64,000 bases of DNA from Bradyrhizobium sp. Ec3.3. Lineage in GTDB: Bacteria; Pseudomonadota; Alphaproteobacteria; Rhizobiales; Xanthobacteraceae. Below the pieces are notes generated by a model. It saw only the letters and a list, made by a program, of their open reading frames with translations. It did no database searches and was not told the origin of the DNA. The number at the start of each line of letters is the position of its first letter. Within the stretch, counting starts at the first letter, position 1. The position numbers were made by a program, and so were the translations under genes. The stretch covers positions 62,001 to 126,000 of the forward strand of contig NZ_AXAS01000024.1 of the NCBI RefSeq assembly GCF_000472925.1, in the 5' to 3' direction. Below are positions 8,845 to 19,992 of this stretch, in pieces.

Positions 8845-9792
8845 TCACACAGGAGGCGTGCGACCTCCGAGCGAGGCAACCGCTAGCCGATAGCGCCGGC
8901 TGCCCTGGAGCGTTTGCCCGTTGTCGAAGGTGAGTTCGAAATCTCCTGACGGTTTCAGGTCCACGCCGCTCACCCGATCGAGATTGGCAAGCTTCGTCCG
9001 ATGAACGCGAACGATGGCGAAGCGCGAGAGCTCGCTCTCGGCCATCGCGAGCGTACCCCGGATCAGGTGCTGACTGCCGTCGGTAAGGCTGTATTCAATG
9101 TAGTTGCCGGCGGAGGCGACCCAGAGAATGTCGCGCGGCGCGAGGCGAATGCGGCTTGCACCGTCTCGCAGCCAGATCAGATCGGGGACAGGCGGCTGTC
9201 GCGGGTCGGCAGCTTTGGCAGCCAGCGCGGTTCTTTTCAGCTCACGACGGCTCTCGAATAGCCAGATCGTTCCGCCGATCAGGAGGGCGGCCACGGCATC
9301 CTTGCGAAACTCGTATGAGATCGTCGCAAGCGAGAAATGGAAATCGTAGGTGCTTCCCGCGAGCCAGAGCACGAGCTTCCTGACCCAGACCATGCCGGTG
9401 ATGTGGAGGGTCGAGAAGCCGATCAGGGCGAGCGCTCCGATACCCACCCGGACGACGAGCCCCGGGCTCCGGTGCATGCGCCGGACGGCCAGCACCAGGA
9501 GCGGGACGGTCAGCAGGACGACGGCGATGCTCGACATCTCCCAGAACAGCCGCCGGCCGATGTCGTAGCTGTCGCCGCGCCAGGCGGCATCCTGCGCGCC
9601 GGAGAGCGCATTCACGATTCCGACCGCAAGCGCGACGGCTGCGATCGCCGCGAACATCGTCCAGTCGCCGCCGCTGATCCCAAAAAGCCCACCGCTCGTC
9701 CCAGGGCGTGACGCTTCATCCCGCGTGTTGCGGTTCTGATCCCAAACCGGCTCGACGCGCTCTGCTTGTGGGGCATTTTCGGTGTCAGCCAT
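8845..9792 (-). CDS. Membrane-anchored LytTR-family transcriptional regulator
   Basis: The 315-residue protein has four predicted membrane segments in its first 190 residues (for example TMFAAIAAVALAVGIVNAL and VVLLTVPLLVLAV) and a C-terminal LytTR DNA-binding domain (about 205-310: PRDILWVASAGNYIEYSL, FAIVRVHRTKLANLDRVSGV, NGQTLQGSRRYR). There is no receiver domain, so it probably senses a membrane signal directly. The ATG at 9792 is preferred over a TTG two codons earlier. Its start is 44 bases from the divergent acyltransferase gene, the likely regulatory target. Confidence 0.85.
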   Translation of the reverse strand: MADTENAPQAERVEPVWDQNRNTRDEASRPGTSGGLFGISGGDWTMFAAIAAVALAVGIVNALSGAQDAAWRGDSYDIGRRLFWEMSSIAVVLLTVPLLVLAVRRMHRSPGLVVRVGIGALALIGFSTLHITGMVWVRKLVLWLAGSTYDFHFSLATISYEFRKDAVAALLIGGTIWLFESRRELKRTALAAKAADPRQPPVPDLIWLRDGASRIRLAPRDILWVASAGNYIEYSLTDGSQHLIRGTLAMAESELSRFAIVRVHRTKLANLDRVSGVDLKPSGDFELTFDNGQTLQGSRRYRLAVASLGGRTPPV

Positions 9793-9836
9793 GGCCAAAG
9801 AACCGTGCTTGGCGTCCCGTCAAGGAGCAGAAAACC

Positions 9837-11030
9837 ATGTCAACACCACAGCAACTTTCGACCTCGGAACGGCGCATCGATCTAGACTGGGTGCGGATTG
9901 GCGCCTTCGGGCTCTTGATCTTCTACCACGTCGGCATGCTCTACGTGTCCTGGGGATTTCACATCAAGAGCGTCTATAGGCTGACCTGGCTCGAGCCGTT
10001 GATGCTGGTCCTCAATCCCTGGCGGCTCTCGCTTCTGTTCCTGGTTTCCGGGGTTGCGACGAGGTTCATGCTCGGCAAGTACCGCCTCGGATCGTTCGTT
10101 GGCGCGCGGTCGGCGCGGCTGTTGATTCCCCTGATCTTTGGCATGCTGGTGATCGTGCCGCCGCAGTCCTATCTCCAGATCGTCGAAAGCCTCGGCTATC
10201 CGGCCGGCTTTGTCGATTTCTATGTCCATCACTATCTCGCCTTCGGGGCGCAGTTCTGTCCGAACCCTTGCATCGTCCAGCCGACCTGGAACCATCTCTG
10301 GTTCGTGGTTTACCTGTGGGTCTACACGATCGCGCTGGCCGGCGTGCTCTGGCTATGGCCGGCCGTGACCGATGAACTCGGTGCGCAGCTTGCCGTTCTG
10401 CTCACAGGGCCCGGATTCCTGATCCTGCCGAGTCTGCTGTTCGCGGCCTGGCGCCTGTTCCTGTTCCCGGCCTTTCCGTCCACGCACGCGCTGTTTGGCG
10501 ACTGGTACAACCACGCGGACTATGCGACGGCGTTCCTGATCGGCTTCCTGCTGGCGAAGCAGGGGAGCGTCTGGTCCGAGATCGAACGCCAGCGCTGGGC
10601 GGCGCTGGCAGTCGCAGCCGCTTGCTTCATCATCTTCATCCTGCTGTTCGCAGGCCTGCTCGCGCCGTCGCCGCTGCTGAAGAGGTGCGCCAGCATCGCC
10701 TATGGCTGCTATCAGTGGCTTGCCATGGTCGCAGTGCTCGGTTTCGCACGGCGGCACTTCACGGCCGACGGACCCGTGCGCCGCTATCTCACGGACGCGA
10801 TCTTCCCGTACTACATCGTGCATCAGACCGCGATCATCGTGATCGCGCATGGACTGCGTGGCAGCGGATTCTCGGTTGAGGTCGAGGCCCCCATCGTGAT
10901 CCTCGGCACCGCGCTTACATGCGTAGTCACCTATGAGATCGTGCGGCGCATCGCCTGGCTGCGGCCTCTGTTCGGATTGCGGACCGGGTCCCGCCGCCCG
11001 GCCGGGATCCCGCAGCAGCAACCGGCCTGA
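9837..11030 (+). CDS. Acyltransferase-3 family membrane protein
   Basis: The 397-residue integral membrane protein has about ten hydrophobic segments and the family opening RIDLDWVRIGAFGLLIFYHVGMLY, with the catalytic-type histidine in YHVGM. It ends with a conserved IVHQTAIIVIAHGL helix. Members move acyl groups onto sugars, glycans or lipids across the inner membrane; the substrate here is unknown. The ATG at 9837 follows an AAGGAG site at 9822-9827. It is divergent from the LytTR regulator. Confidence 0.87.
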   Translation: MSTPQQLSTSERRIDLDWVRIGAFGLLIFYHVGMLYVSWGFHIKSVYRLTWLEPLMLVLNPWRLSLLFLVSGVATRFMLGKYRLGSFVGARSARLLIPLIFGMLVIVPPQSYLQIVESLGYPAGFVDFYVHHYLAFGAQFCPNPCIVQPTWNHLWFVVYLWVYTIALAGVLWLWPAVTDELGAQLAVLLTGPGFLILPSLLFAAWRLFLFPAFPSTHALFGDWYNHADYATAFLIGFLLAKQGSVWSEIERQRWAALAVAAACFIIFILLFAGLLAPSPLLKRCASIAYGCYQWLAMVAVLGFARRHFTADGPVRRYLTDAIFPYYIVHQTAIIVIAHGLRGSGFSVEVEAPIVILGTALTCVVTYEIVRRIAWLRPLFGLRTGSRRPAGIPQQQPA

Positions 11031-11081
11031 TGCGGGCGGGGTCCCGATTGGCGCGCTGGCAAAAGGTGCTAAGAGGGCGAT

Positions 11082-12224
11082 ATGCTGCCGACCCGCGTTT
11101 ATCTCGACTGGAATGCGACCACGCCGCTGCGCCCGGAGGCGCGGGCGGCGATGGTCGCGGCCTATGATCTGGTCGGCAATCCGTCGTCAGTCCACGCCGA
11201 GGGGCGGGAGGCACGGCGGCTGGTCGAGGCGGCTCGTGCTGCGCTTGCACGAGCGGTTGCCGGCCTGCCGCGCAACGTCATCTTCACTTCGGCGGGAACC
11301 GAGGCCAATGCGCTGGCGCTGTCGCGGGGTCTAAAGGGGACCTCAGGTGGCCCGATGGAACGCCTTCTGGTGTCCGCCGTCGAGCACGCCTCGGTGCTGG
11401 CAGGCGGGAGGTTTCCGGCCGATGCCGTCAGTCCGATTCATGTGACGCGCACCGGCGTTGTAGATGTCGGCCACCTCAAGGCGCTGCTTGCTTCCGGTCC
11501 GCCGGCGCTGGTGTCGATCATGGCCGCCAACAATGAGACCGGCGCGCTTCAGCCGGTGGCGGAGGCGGCGCGGATCGTCCACGAGGCGGGCGGGCTTTTG
11601 CATGTCGATGCGATCCAGGTGCTTGGCAAGATACCTTTTGATATCAATGAGATATCTGCTGATCTTGCCACCTTCTCTGCACACAAGATCGGTGGTCCCA
11701 AGGGTATTGGCGCATTGGTGGTGGCCGAGGGCGTAACGGGGCTCGAACCGCTGCTGCGCGGTGGTGGGCAGGAACTCGGCCGCCGCGCGGGAACCGAGAA
11801 CGTCCCGGGCATCGCCGGTTTCGGCGCGGCCGTGACGGCGGCCGTTCAGGCTCTGGCGGAGGATGCGGAGCGGCTCCGAACCTTGCGGAATCGCTTGGAA
11901 AACGGGCTGCGAACGGTGCCGGGCACGATGATTTTCTCGGAGGATGCTGGGCGGTTGCCAAATACCACCTTGTTTACGGCGCCGGGGCTGAAAGCCGAGA
12001 CCGCCGTGATCGGCTTCGACCTCGAAGGGATCGCCGTATCCTCAGGCTCAGCCTGTTCGTCCGGGAAGGTACAGCCCTCCCACGTGCTCTCCGCCATGGG
12101 ATTCGACCCCAAAACGGCCCAGGGAGCGGTGCGTCTCAGTCTGGGCTGGTCCACGCAGGAGGCGGACATCAATCGTACCCTTGAGGCTTGGCGAAAGCTC
12201 GGTAATAACCTACTTAGAGAGTAA
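11082..12224 (+). CDS. Cysteine desulfurase, NifS/IscS-like
   Basis: The 380-residue PLP enzyme takes sulfur from cysteine for iron-sulfur cluster assembly. It starts RVYLDWNATTPLRPEA, carries the PLP lysine in FSAHKIGGPKGIGAL and the catalytic persulfide cysteine in VSSGSACSSGK. The short loop around that cysteine is typical of group I (NifS/IscS) enzymes, distinct from SufS encoded five genes later. It is the first gene of the SUF cluster, with 113 bases before sufB. Confidence 0.93.
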   Translation: MLPTRVYLDWNATTPLRPEARAAMVAAYDLVGNPSSVHAEGREARRLVEAARAALARAVAGLPRNVIFTSAGTEANALALSRGLKGTSGGPMERLLVSAVEHASVLAGGRFPADAVSPIHVTRTGVVDVGHLKALLASGPPALVSIMAANNETGALQPVAEAARIVHEAGGLLHVDAIQVLGKIPFDINEISADLATFSAHKIGGPKGIGALVVAEGVTGLEPLLRGGGQELGRRAGTENVPGIAGFGAAVTAAVQALAEDAERLRTLRNRLENGLRTVPGTMIFSEDAGRLPNTTLFTAPGLKAETAVIGFDLEGIAVSSGSACSSGKVQPSHVLSAMGFDPKTAQGAVRLSLGWSTQEADINRTLEAWRKLGNNLLRE

Positions 12225-12237
12225 GCGACGAAACACG

Positions 12238-12255
12238 GCTTGAACGGTTCTAAGC
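12238..12255. promoter_or_regulatory. ICE-like (Irr) palindrome upstream of sufB
   Basis: The sequence GCTTGAACGGTTCTAAGC is a near-perfect dyad, one base short in the left arm compared with GCTTAGAAC/GTTCTAAGC. It resembles the iron control element bound by Irr in Bradyrhizobium, known to control iron and Fe-S genes. It lies 82 bases before the sufB start. The assignment rests on resemblance only. Confidence 0.45.
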
Positions 12256-12337
12256 ACGTGCTTTCCGCATAGAAACATCGTAATAGTCGTTCGAGTTTGA
12301 TCCACCGCGGTCCTTGAAACCGCGAGCGGAGGATGGA

Positions 12338-13834
<1,497 letters not shown>

Positions 13835-13896
13835 TTGCCGGCTCTCGCGGCGCGCTTCGGCGCTCCCTGGATCATTTGAATAGACTGGAAACCAAT

Positions 13897-14649
<753 letters not shown>

Positions 14650-14660
14650 GGGATTTTGCG

Positions 14661-15968
14661 ATGAACGTTGCTTTGGCCAAGACCGGGACCGGCCGCGCGG
14701 TGAGCGATCTCTTCACCAGCGCCGAAGGCCGGCTGCCCGGCTCGCCCGCGGTCATAGCAGTGCGCCGCCAGGCCTTCGAGACCTATGAGCGTCTCGGCCT
14801 GCCGCACCGCCGGCTCGAAGAATGGAAATACACCGATCTGCGCGCACTCGTCGGCGAGGTGCTGCCGCTTGCGGCCACCCCCGACGCCGCGGCGCTGTCG
14901 CGCGCAGCCGAGGCGGTGAAGGCGCATGGCTTCGCCGGCGCCCGCAAGCTGGTACTGGTCGACGGCATGTTCGCGGCCGACCTGTCCGACGTGAAGGCGC
15001 TCGCATCGGAAGTCAGCGTCAAGACGCTGCGCGAAACGCTGGAGAAGGAGTCCGGCGACCTGCTCGCGACCGCCTCGACGGACGCGATGATTTCTTTGAA
15101 TGCGGCGATGGCGACCGACGGCGTCGTGGTGTCGATCGCGGACGGTGCTCAGCTTTCAGCTCCGATCCAGATCATCCACATCGCGACCGCCGCCTCCGCG
15201 TCCGCCTTCACGCGCTCGCAATTGCGAATCGGGAACGGCGTCCGCGCCACCATCATCGAGAGCTTCGTCGCGGCTGGCGCTGCGGCCTACCAGGTCAACG
15301 ACGCCGTGCTGGTGACGATCGGCGACAACGCCGATGTCGCGCATATCCGCCTGATGGATGATGCGCCTGACGCCGTGAACATCACCTCCGAGATCATCAC
15401 GGTCGGCGCGAATACGAAGCTCAACTTCTTCAACATGACGACCGGCGGCGCTGTGAGCCGCCTGCAGGGCTTCATCACGCTGGCAGGCGAGGGCAGCGAG
15501 CTCGCGGTCAATGGCGTGAACCTCCTGAAGAAGACCGAGCATGGCGATTCGACGCTGGTCGTCGACCACGCCGTGCCCCATTGCACCAGCCGCGAGATCT
15601 TCCGCGCCGTGATCGATGATCGCGCGCATTCGGTGTTCCAGGGCCGCATCATCGTCCGCCCCGACGCACAGAAGACCGACGGCAAGATGATGACGCGGGC
15701 GCTGCTGCTCTCGGACGAGGCTGAGGCCGACAACAAGCCCGAGCTCGAGATCTTTGCCGACGACGTCTCCTGCGGCCACGGCGCGACCGCCGGTGCGCTC
15801 GACGACAGCCTGCTGTTCTATCTGCGCGCCCGTGGGTTGCCCGAGAAGGACGCTCAGGCGCTGCTGATCCAGGCCTTCGTCGGCGAGGCGATCGAGCAGA
15901 TCGCCGATGATGATTTGCGCGAGCACGTGATCGGCATTGCCGAGCGCTGGCTGGAGCGGCGGTCATGA
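14661..15968 (+). CDS. sufD: Fe-S cluster assembly protein SufD
   Basis: The 435-residue partner of SufB forms the SufBC2D complex. It has the SufB/SufD core beta-helix stretch (GVRATIIESFVAAGAAAYQVNDAVL, FQGRIIVRPDAQKTDG) and the conserved C-terminal DDVSCGHGATAGALDDSLLFYLRARGLPEKDAQALLIQAF. The N-terminal ERLGLPHRRLEEWKYTDLRAL is typical of SufD. The ATG at 14661 is chosen by its position just after sufC. Its stop overlaps the sufS start by four bases. Confidence 0.95.
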   Translation: MNVALAKTGTGRAVSDLFTSAEGRLPGSPAVIAVRRQAFETYERLGLPHRRLEEWKYTDLRALVGEVLPLAATPDAAALSRAAEAVKAHGFAGARKLVLVDGMFAADLSDVKALASEVSVKTLRETLEKESGDLLATASTDAMISLNAAMATDGVVVSIADGAQLSAPIQIIHIATAASASAFTRSQLRIGNGVRATIIESFVAAGAAAYQVNDAVLVTIGDNADVAHIRLMDDAPDAVNITSEIITVGANTKLNFFNMTTGGAVSRLQGFITLAGEGSELAVNGVNLLKKTEHGDSTLVVDHAVPHCTSREIFRAVIDDRAHSVFQGRIIVRPDAQKTDGKMMTRALLLSDEAEADNKPELEIFADDVSCGHGATAGALDDSLLFYLRARGLPEKDAQALLIQAFVGEAIEQIADDDLREHVIGIAERWLERRS

Positions 15969-17212
15969 GCACGCATCCGGCGGTCCTGAACGGTTCTTAT
16001 GACGTCGCGCGGGTGCGCCAGGATTTTCCGGCGCTCGCCATGCAGGTCTACGGCAAGCCGCTGGTCTATCTCGACAACGCGGCCTCGGCTCAGAAGCCGC
16101 AATCCGTGCTCGACCGCATGACGCAGGCCTATACGAGCGAATATGCCAATGTGCATCGCGGCCTGCACTACCTCGCCAATGCGGCGACCGAGGCCTATGA
16201 GGGCGGCCGCGCCAAGGTGGCGCAGTTCATCAACGCGCCCCGACCTGAGGAAGTGATCTTCACCCGCAACGCGACGGAGGCGATCAACCTCGTCGCCTCG
16301 TCCTGGGGTGAGCCCAATATCAAAGAGGGCGACGAGATCGTCCTCTCGATCATGGAGCACCACTCCAACATCGTGCCCTGGCATTTCCTCAGGGAACGCC
16401 ACGGCGCGGTGATCAAATGGGCTCCGGTCGATGATGAAGGCAATTTCCTGATCGACGAGTTCGAGAAGCTCTTGACCGCGAAGACCAAGCTCGTCGCGAT
16501 CACGCAGATGTCGAACGCGCTCGGCACCATCGTGCCGGTCAAGGACGTGGTGAAAATCGCGCACGCCCGCGGCATTCCCGTGCTGGTCGACGGCAGCCAG
16601 GGCGCCGTGCATATTCCGGTCGACGTCCAGGACATCGGCTGCGACTTCTATGTCTTCACCGGCCACAAGGTCTATGGGCCGACCGGCATCGGCGTGCTCT
16701 GGGCCAAATACGACCACCTCGTCGCGATGCGTCCCTACAATGGCGGCGGCGAGATGATCCGCGAGGTCTCCCGCGAAATCGTCACCTATGGCGATCCCCC
16801 GCACAAGTTCGAGGCCGGCACGCCCGCGATCGTCGAGGCAGTCGGGATTGGCGCGGCCATCGACTACGTCAACTCGATCGGCAAGGAGCGCATCGCCGCC
16901 CACGAGCACGATCTCCTCACCTATGCCCAGGACCGCCTGCGCGAGATCAACTCGCTGCGGCTGATCGGCACCGCGCGCGGCAAGGGCCCGGTGATCTCCT
17001 TCGAGCTGAAGGGGGCGCACGCCCACGACGTCGCCACCGTGATCGACCGCCAGGGCATCGCGGTGCGCGCCGGCACCCATTGCGTGATGCCGCTTTTAGA
17101 GCGGTTCAACGTGACCGCGACGTGCCGGGCATCGTTCGGCATGTATAATACAAGGGACGAAGTCGACCATCTGGCACATGCGCTTTTGAAGGCGCGGGAT
17201 TTGTTCGCATGA
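15965..17212 (+). CDS. sufS: Cysteine desulfurase SufS
   Basis: The 415-residue group II desulfurase supplies sulfur to SufBCD. It carries VYLDNAASAQKPQSVLDRM near the N-terminus, the PLP lysine in FTGHKVYGPTGIGVLW and the catalytic cysteine in RAGTHCVMPLLERF. Group II enzymes usually need SufE or SufU; neither is encoded in this window. It overlaps sufD (ATGA) and the next gene (ATGA), so the three are translationally coupled. Confidence 0.96.
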   Translation: MSTHPAVLNGSYDVARVRQDFPALAMQVYGKPLVYLDNAASAQKPQSVLDRMTQAYTSEYANVHRGLHYLANAATEAYEGGRAKVAQFINAPRPEEVIFTRNATEAINLVASSWGEPNIKEGDEIVLSIMEHHSNIVPWHFLRERHGAVIKWAPVDDEGNFLIDEFEKLLTAKTKLVAITQMSNALGTIVPVKDVVKIAHARGIPVLVDGSQGAVHIPVDVQDIGCDFYVFTGHKVYGPTGIGVLWAKYDHLVAMRPYNGGGEMIREVSREIVTYGDPPHKFEAGTPAIVEAVGIGAAIDYVNSIGKERIAAHEHDLLTYAQDRLREINSLRLIGTARGKGPVISFELKGAHAHDVATVIDRQGIAVRAGTHCVMPLLERFNVTATCRASFGMYNTRDEVDHLAHALLKARDLFA

Positions 17213-17580
17213 GTGACACGGCCGAAATCAAAGCCAATCCGATGGAGACGCATTCGGCGCTGCCGCCGGAGGAGACCGAGCGTCTGACGCGCGAGATCAT
17301 CGCGGGGCTCAAGACCGTGTTTGATCCGGAAATTCCCGCCGACATCTACGAACTCGGCCTGATCTACAAGGTCGAGATCAAGGACGACCGTTCCGTCGAC
17401 GTCCTGATGACGCTGACGACGCCGAATTGCCCGGCCGCAGGCGAGCTGCCGACCATGGTCGAGAATGCGGTTGCCAGCGTTCCCGGCGTCGGCGTGGTCG
17501 ATGTCAAGGTCGTCTGGGAGCCGGCCTGGACGCCGGAACGCATGAGTGACGAGGCGCGCCTCGTCCTCAACATGTGGTGA
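17209..17580 (+). CDS. sufT: SufT-like DUF59 (MIP18) Fe-S assembly protein
   Basis: The 123-residue protein has the DUF59 core: TVFDPEIPADIYELGLIYKVEI, then LTTPNCPAAGELPTMVENAV with the conserved cysteine, and VVWEPAWTPERMSDEARLVLNMW at the end. DUF59 proteins help mature or deliver Fe-S clusters. It overlaps the end of sufS by four bases, which supports a role in the same pathway. The sufT symbol follows common naming for SUF-operon DUF59 proteins. Confidence 0.88.
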   Translation: MSDTAEIKANPMETHSALPPEETERLTREIIAGLKTVFDPEIPADIYELGLIYKVEIKDDRSVDVLMTLTTPNCPAAGELPTMVENAVASVPGVGVVDVKVVWEPAWTPERMSDEARLVLNMW

Positions 17581-17633
17581 CATCAATCAGGCTCTTGCAC
17601 ATCCGGCATTGAACTTGCTCCGCAACGGACCAA

Positions 17634-18041
17634 ATGACTGACATGACCCAGGCTTCTCCAGTTTCGACTCCCAAGCCGCGGCGGCCGCGTCCGCAGGTGA
17701 TGCGGCTGACGGATGCTGCCGCGCAGCGCATCATCGAGCTGACGCAGCGTGCGGACTCCGAGATCGTCGGCTTGCGCGTCGGCGTGAAGAACGGCGGCTG
17801 CGCCGGGCAGTCCTACACCGTCGAATACGCCCACGAGATCCGCCCGACCGACGAGGTCGTCGAGGACAAGGGCGTCAAGATCCTGGTCGATCCCAAGGCC
17901 GTGCTGTTCCTGCTCGGAACCGAGATGGACTACAAGGCCGACAAGATGCAGGCCCAGTTCGTCTTCAACAACCCCAATCAGATCTCCGCCTGTGGCTGCG
18001 GCGAGTCGGTCGAGCTGCGGCCGGCCAAGGTCGAGGGGTAG
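17634..18041 (+). CDS. sufA: A-type Fe-S carrier SufA (HesB/IscA family)
   Basis: The 135-residue A-type carrier has the three family cysteines: one in VKNGGCAGQSYTVEY and two in SACGCGESVEL near the C-terminus. These bind a cluster for transfer from SufBCD to apo-proteins. It has a proline-rich N-terminal extension (about 20 residues) before the conserved VMRLTDAAAQRIIEL. It is the last gene of the SUF cluster and is followed directly by a long palindromic repeat. Confidence 0.93.
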   Translation: MTDMTQASPVSTPKPRRPRPQVMRLTDAAAQRIIELTQRADSEIVGLRVGVKNGGCAGQSYTVEYAHEIRPTDEVVEDKGVKILVDPKAVLFLLGTEMDYKADKMQAQFVFNNPNQISACGCGESVELRPAKVEG

Positions 18042-18049
18042 CCCCAGGC

Positions 18050-18133
18050 GTCATTGCGAGGAGCGAAGCGACCAAGCAATCCAGGCCGTCTCCGCGGGGG
18101 CGGCCTGGATTGCTTGGCTTCGCTCGCAATGAC
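18050..18133. repeat. REP-like palindrome, family 1, copy 1
   Basis: An 84-base imperfect palindrome runs from GTCATTGCGAGGAGCGAAG to CTTCGCTCGCAATGAC. It shares its arms (ATTGCGAG, GCAATCCAG) with the copy at 44579-44663. Such elements are common between genes in Bradyrhizobium and may also end transcription of the suf operon. Confidence 0.8.
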
Positions 18134-18177
18134 GAGGATGCTATGAGGGTTCGCTTGCACGCGCAGGGAAGCCTCCA

Positions 18178-18627
18178 ATGGATCGCGAATTCCTGATCGA
18201 CCTGTTTGCCGATTTCGGGCCCGTCACCATCCGCCGGATGTTTTCCGGCTACGGGATCTCCGCCGACGGCACCAATTTCGCGCTGGCTCTGCGCGCCGGC
18301 CTGTTCCTCCGCGCCGATGAGCAGACGATCCCGAGCTTCGAGGCCGAAGGCTCAGCGCCGTTCCAGTACCAGACCCGCGCCAAAACCGTGATGGTGAACT
18401 CCTACTGGCAGTTGCCTGCACGCCTGTTCGACGATTCCGAGGAGCTTGCGGAGTGGGCGAGGGCCGCGCTCGCCGCCGCCCAGCGCGCCAAGGTGAAGAA
18501 GCGGCCCAAGGCAAAGAAGGCGACAAAGAAGGCGGTGAAGAAGGCCGCCAAGCCTGCGAAGAAGGCGCTGGTGAAGAAGCCGACCAAGAAGGCTGCGGTT
18601 CGCAAGCGCGCGAAGCGGAAGGCGTAG
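18178..18627 (+). CDS. TfoX/Sxy N-terminal domain protein with lysine-rich tail
   Basis: The 149-residue protein begins with a TfoX-N domain (about 1-95: LIDLFADFGPVTIRRMFSGYGI, FALALRAGLFLRADE, YWQLPARLFDD). The last 50 residues are a run of Lys/Ala/Pro repeats (KKAVKKAAKPAKKAL and similar), like the histone-H1-like tails that bind DNA. TfoX-N proteins in non-competent bacteria have no settled role; nucleic-acid binding through the tail is inference. It sits alone between two REP-like palindromes. Confidence 0.82.
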   Translation: MDREFLIDLFADFGPVTIRRMFSGYGISADGTNFALALRAGLFLRADEQTIPSFEAEGSAPFQYQTRAKTVMVNSYWQLPARLFDDSEELAEWARAALAAAQRAKVKKRPKAKKATKKAVKKAAKPAKKALVKKPTKKAAVRKRAKRKA

Positions 18628-18639
18628 CTCTAACCATTC

Positions 18640-18679
18640 GTCATTCCGGGCTCGCGGCTTCGCCGCGTCCCGGAATGAC
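18640..18679. repeat. REP-like palindrome, family 2, copy 1
   Basis: A 40-base hairpin, GTCATTCCGGG ... CCCGGAATGAC, with CTCGCGGCTTCGCCGCG in the loop. It shares its arms with the longer element at 51397-51487. It lies between two convergent genes and could act as a bidirectional terminator. Confidence 0.75.
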
Positions 18680-18694
18680 GGCGGTGAATAAGGC

Positions 18695-19762
18695 TCAAGC
18701 CACCTGGCCGCGCCTCTCGACGCTGTATTCCGGGTCGGTCTCGCAGATCACGCGGTTGCGGCCGTTGCGCTTGGCGGCGTAGAGGCAGGCATCGGCGCGC
18801 TCGATCAGGGAGTCGGTGTCGTCGCCCGGCTTCACCATGGAGACGCCGACTGAGATCGTGACGCGGCCAAGGATCTCACCGGTCGATTTCTTCTTCAATT
18901 CCTTCGCCATCACGGCGCGGCGGATGTGGTCGGCGACCGTGAGCGCCTGGCGCAGCGCGGTGTTGGGCAGCACGACCGCGAACTCCTCGCCGCCGTAGCG
19001 CGCGGTGATGTCCTGGCCCTTGATGGTTTGCTTCAGTGACAGGCCGACGAGCCGCAGCACTTGGTCGCCGGTGAGGTGGCCATAGGAATCGTTGAACGAC
19101 TTGAAGTGGTCGATGTCGAACAACAGCAGCGACAGCGGCTCGCCGCTTGCGAGCGCGTTCTGCACGGCCATGCCGATCATGCGATCGAAATATTTGCGGT
19201 TGCCAAGACCGGTGAGGGGATCGGTCAGGCTTTCGGCGCGGATCGCCTCGAGGCTCTGCTGGAGATTGCTGATCTCGTTCGCGGACAAGGTCAGGCGGTC
19301 CTCCAGCGCCTTGTTGGTCTCGCGCATGTCGCGCGTCGCATCGAGCAGCGTGTCCACGATCGCCTTGATCTGGTCGCGGTCCTTGGCGGTCGACAGCTTT
19401 GCGGCGGCGCCTGACAGGCTCGCATCATAGGAGGCGGACATGCCCAGCGCTTCGGTGAGCACCTTCATCACGTCGTCGATCTCGCCGATGACGCGCGCGC
19501 CGACCTTGTCGATGCGGTCGGTGGTCTTGATGTGGGAGAGATAAGTCTCGTAGATCTGCTCGAGATCGGCTTCGGTCAGCTTGCCGTTGCGCGCCAGCGT
19601 CTCGTTGATGATCTTGTTCAGCGGGGCGTTGTAGCCGGTGGCGTAGACGTACCAGATCTCGTAGTTGCGGGGAATTGCGGTCTGCTTGAGCGATCGGATC
19701 TGACCGAGGGCCACCTCGGCGAACGCCATCGTGCGTTCGTGTTCGTCGAGCACCTTGACCAC
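18695..19762 (-). CDS. Diguanylate cyclase (GGDEF domain)
   Basis: The 355-residue protein makes cyclic di-GMP. The C-terminal GGDEF domain (about 175-345) has TDPLTGLGNRKYFD and the active-site RYGGEEF. The I-site position reads KGQD instead of RxxD, so feedback inhibition may be weakened. The N-terminal 170 residues (NYEIWYVYATGYNAPLNKIINETL) are an alpha-helical region with no recognised sensor, and no membrane segment is present. I chose the GTG at 19762, which follows GGGGA at a suitable distance; a longer frame from a TTG at 19804 has no ribosome-binding site. Confidence 0.87.
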   Translation of the reverse strand: MVKVLDEHERTMAFAEVALGQIRSLKQTAIPRNYEIWYVYATGYNAPLNKIINETLARNGKLTEADLEQIYETYLSHIKTTDRIDKVGARVIGEIDDVMKVLTEALGMSASYDASLSGAAAKLSTAKDRDQIKAIVDTLLDATRDMRETNKALEDRLTLSANEISNLQQSLEAIRAESLTDPLTGLGNRKYFDRMIGMAVQNALASGEPLSLLLFDIDHFKSFNDSYGHLTGDQVLRLVGLSLKQTIKGQDITARYGGEEFAVVLPNTALRQALTVADHIRRAVMAKELKKKSTGEILGRVTISVGVSMVKPGDDTDSLIERADACLYAAKRNGRNRVICETDPEYSVERRGQVA

Positions 19763-19867
19763 AGAACATCCCCAGAGCAGCCGGTGCGCCTCCGACTGCA
19801 GCAATACTTAAATTATGGTCTCAGGCTAAAGGACGATTCTGAACGGCCGGTAAACGGCCGTTCCCTG

Positions 19868-19964
19868 GAGCATGATCCGGACCCGAAGGGCCGCGTCAGC
19901 GCAAAGTGTGTCGCGATTTTCCCTCGCGACAAACGCGGGACGCGTTTGCGCGGAGATCACGCTC
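19868..19964. repeat. Intergenic palindromic repeat (GAGCATGATC type)
   Basis: About 97 bases bounded by GAGCATGATC and GATCACGCTC, with an inner dyad of CGCGACAAACGCGGGA and CGCGTTTGCGCGGAG type. This is a repeat type familiar from Bradyrhizobium intergenic regions. A half copy (GAGCATGATCCGGA) sits just after hom at 50293-50306. Confidence 0.65.
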
Positions 19965-19992
19965 AGACAAACAACCTAAAGCGCGGCGCGCT

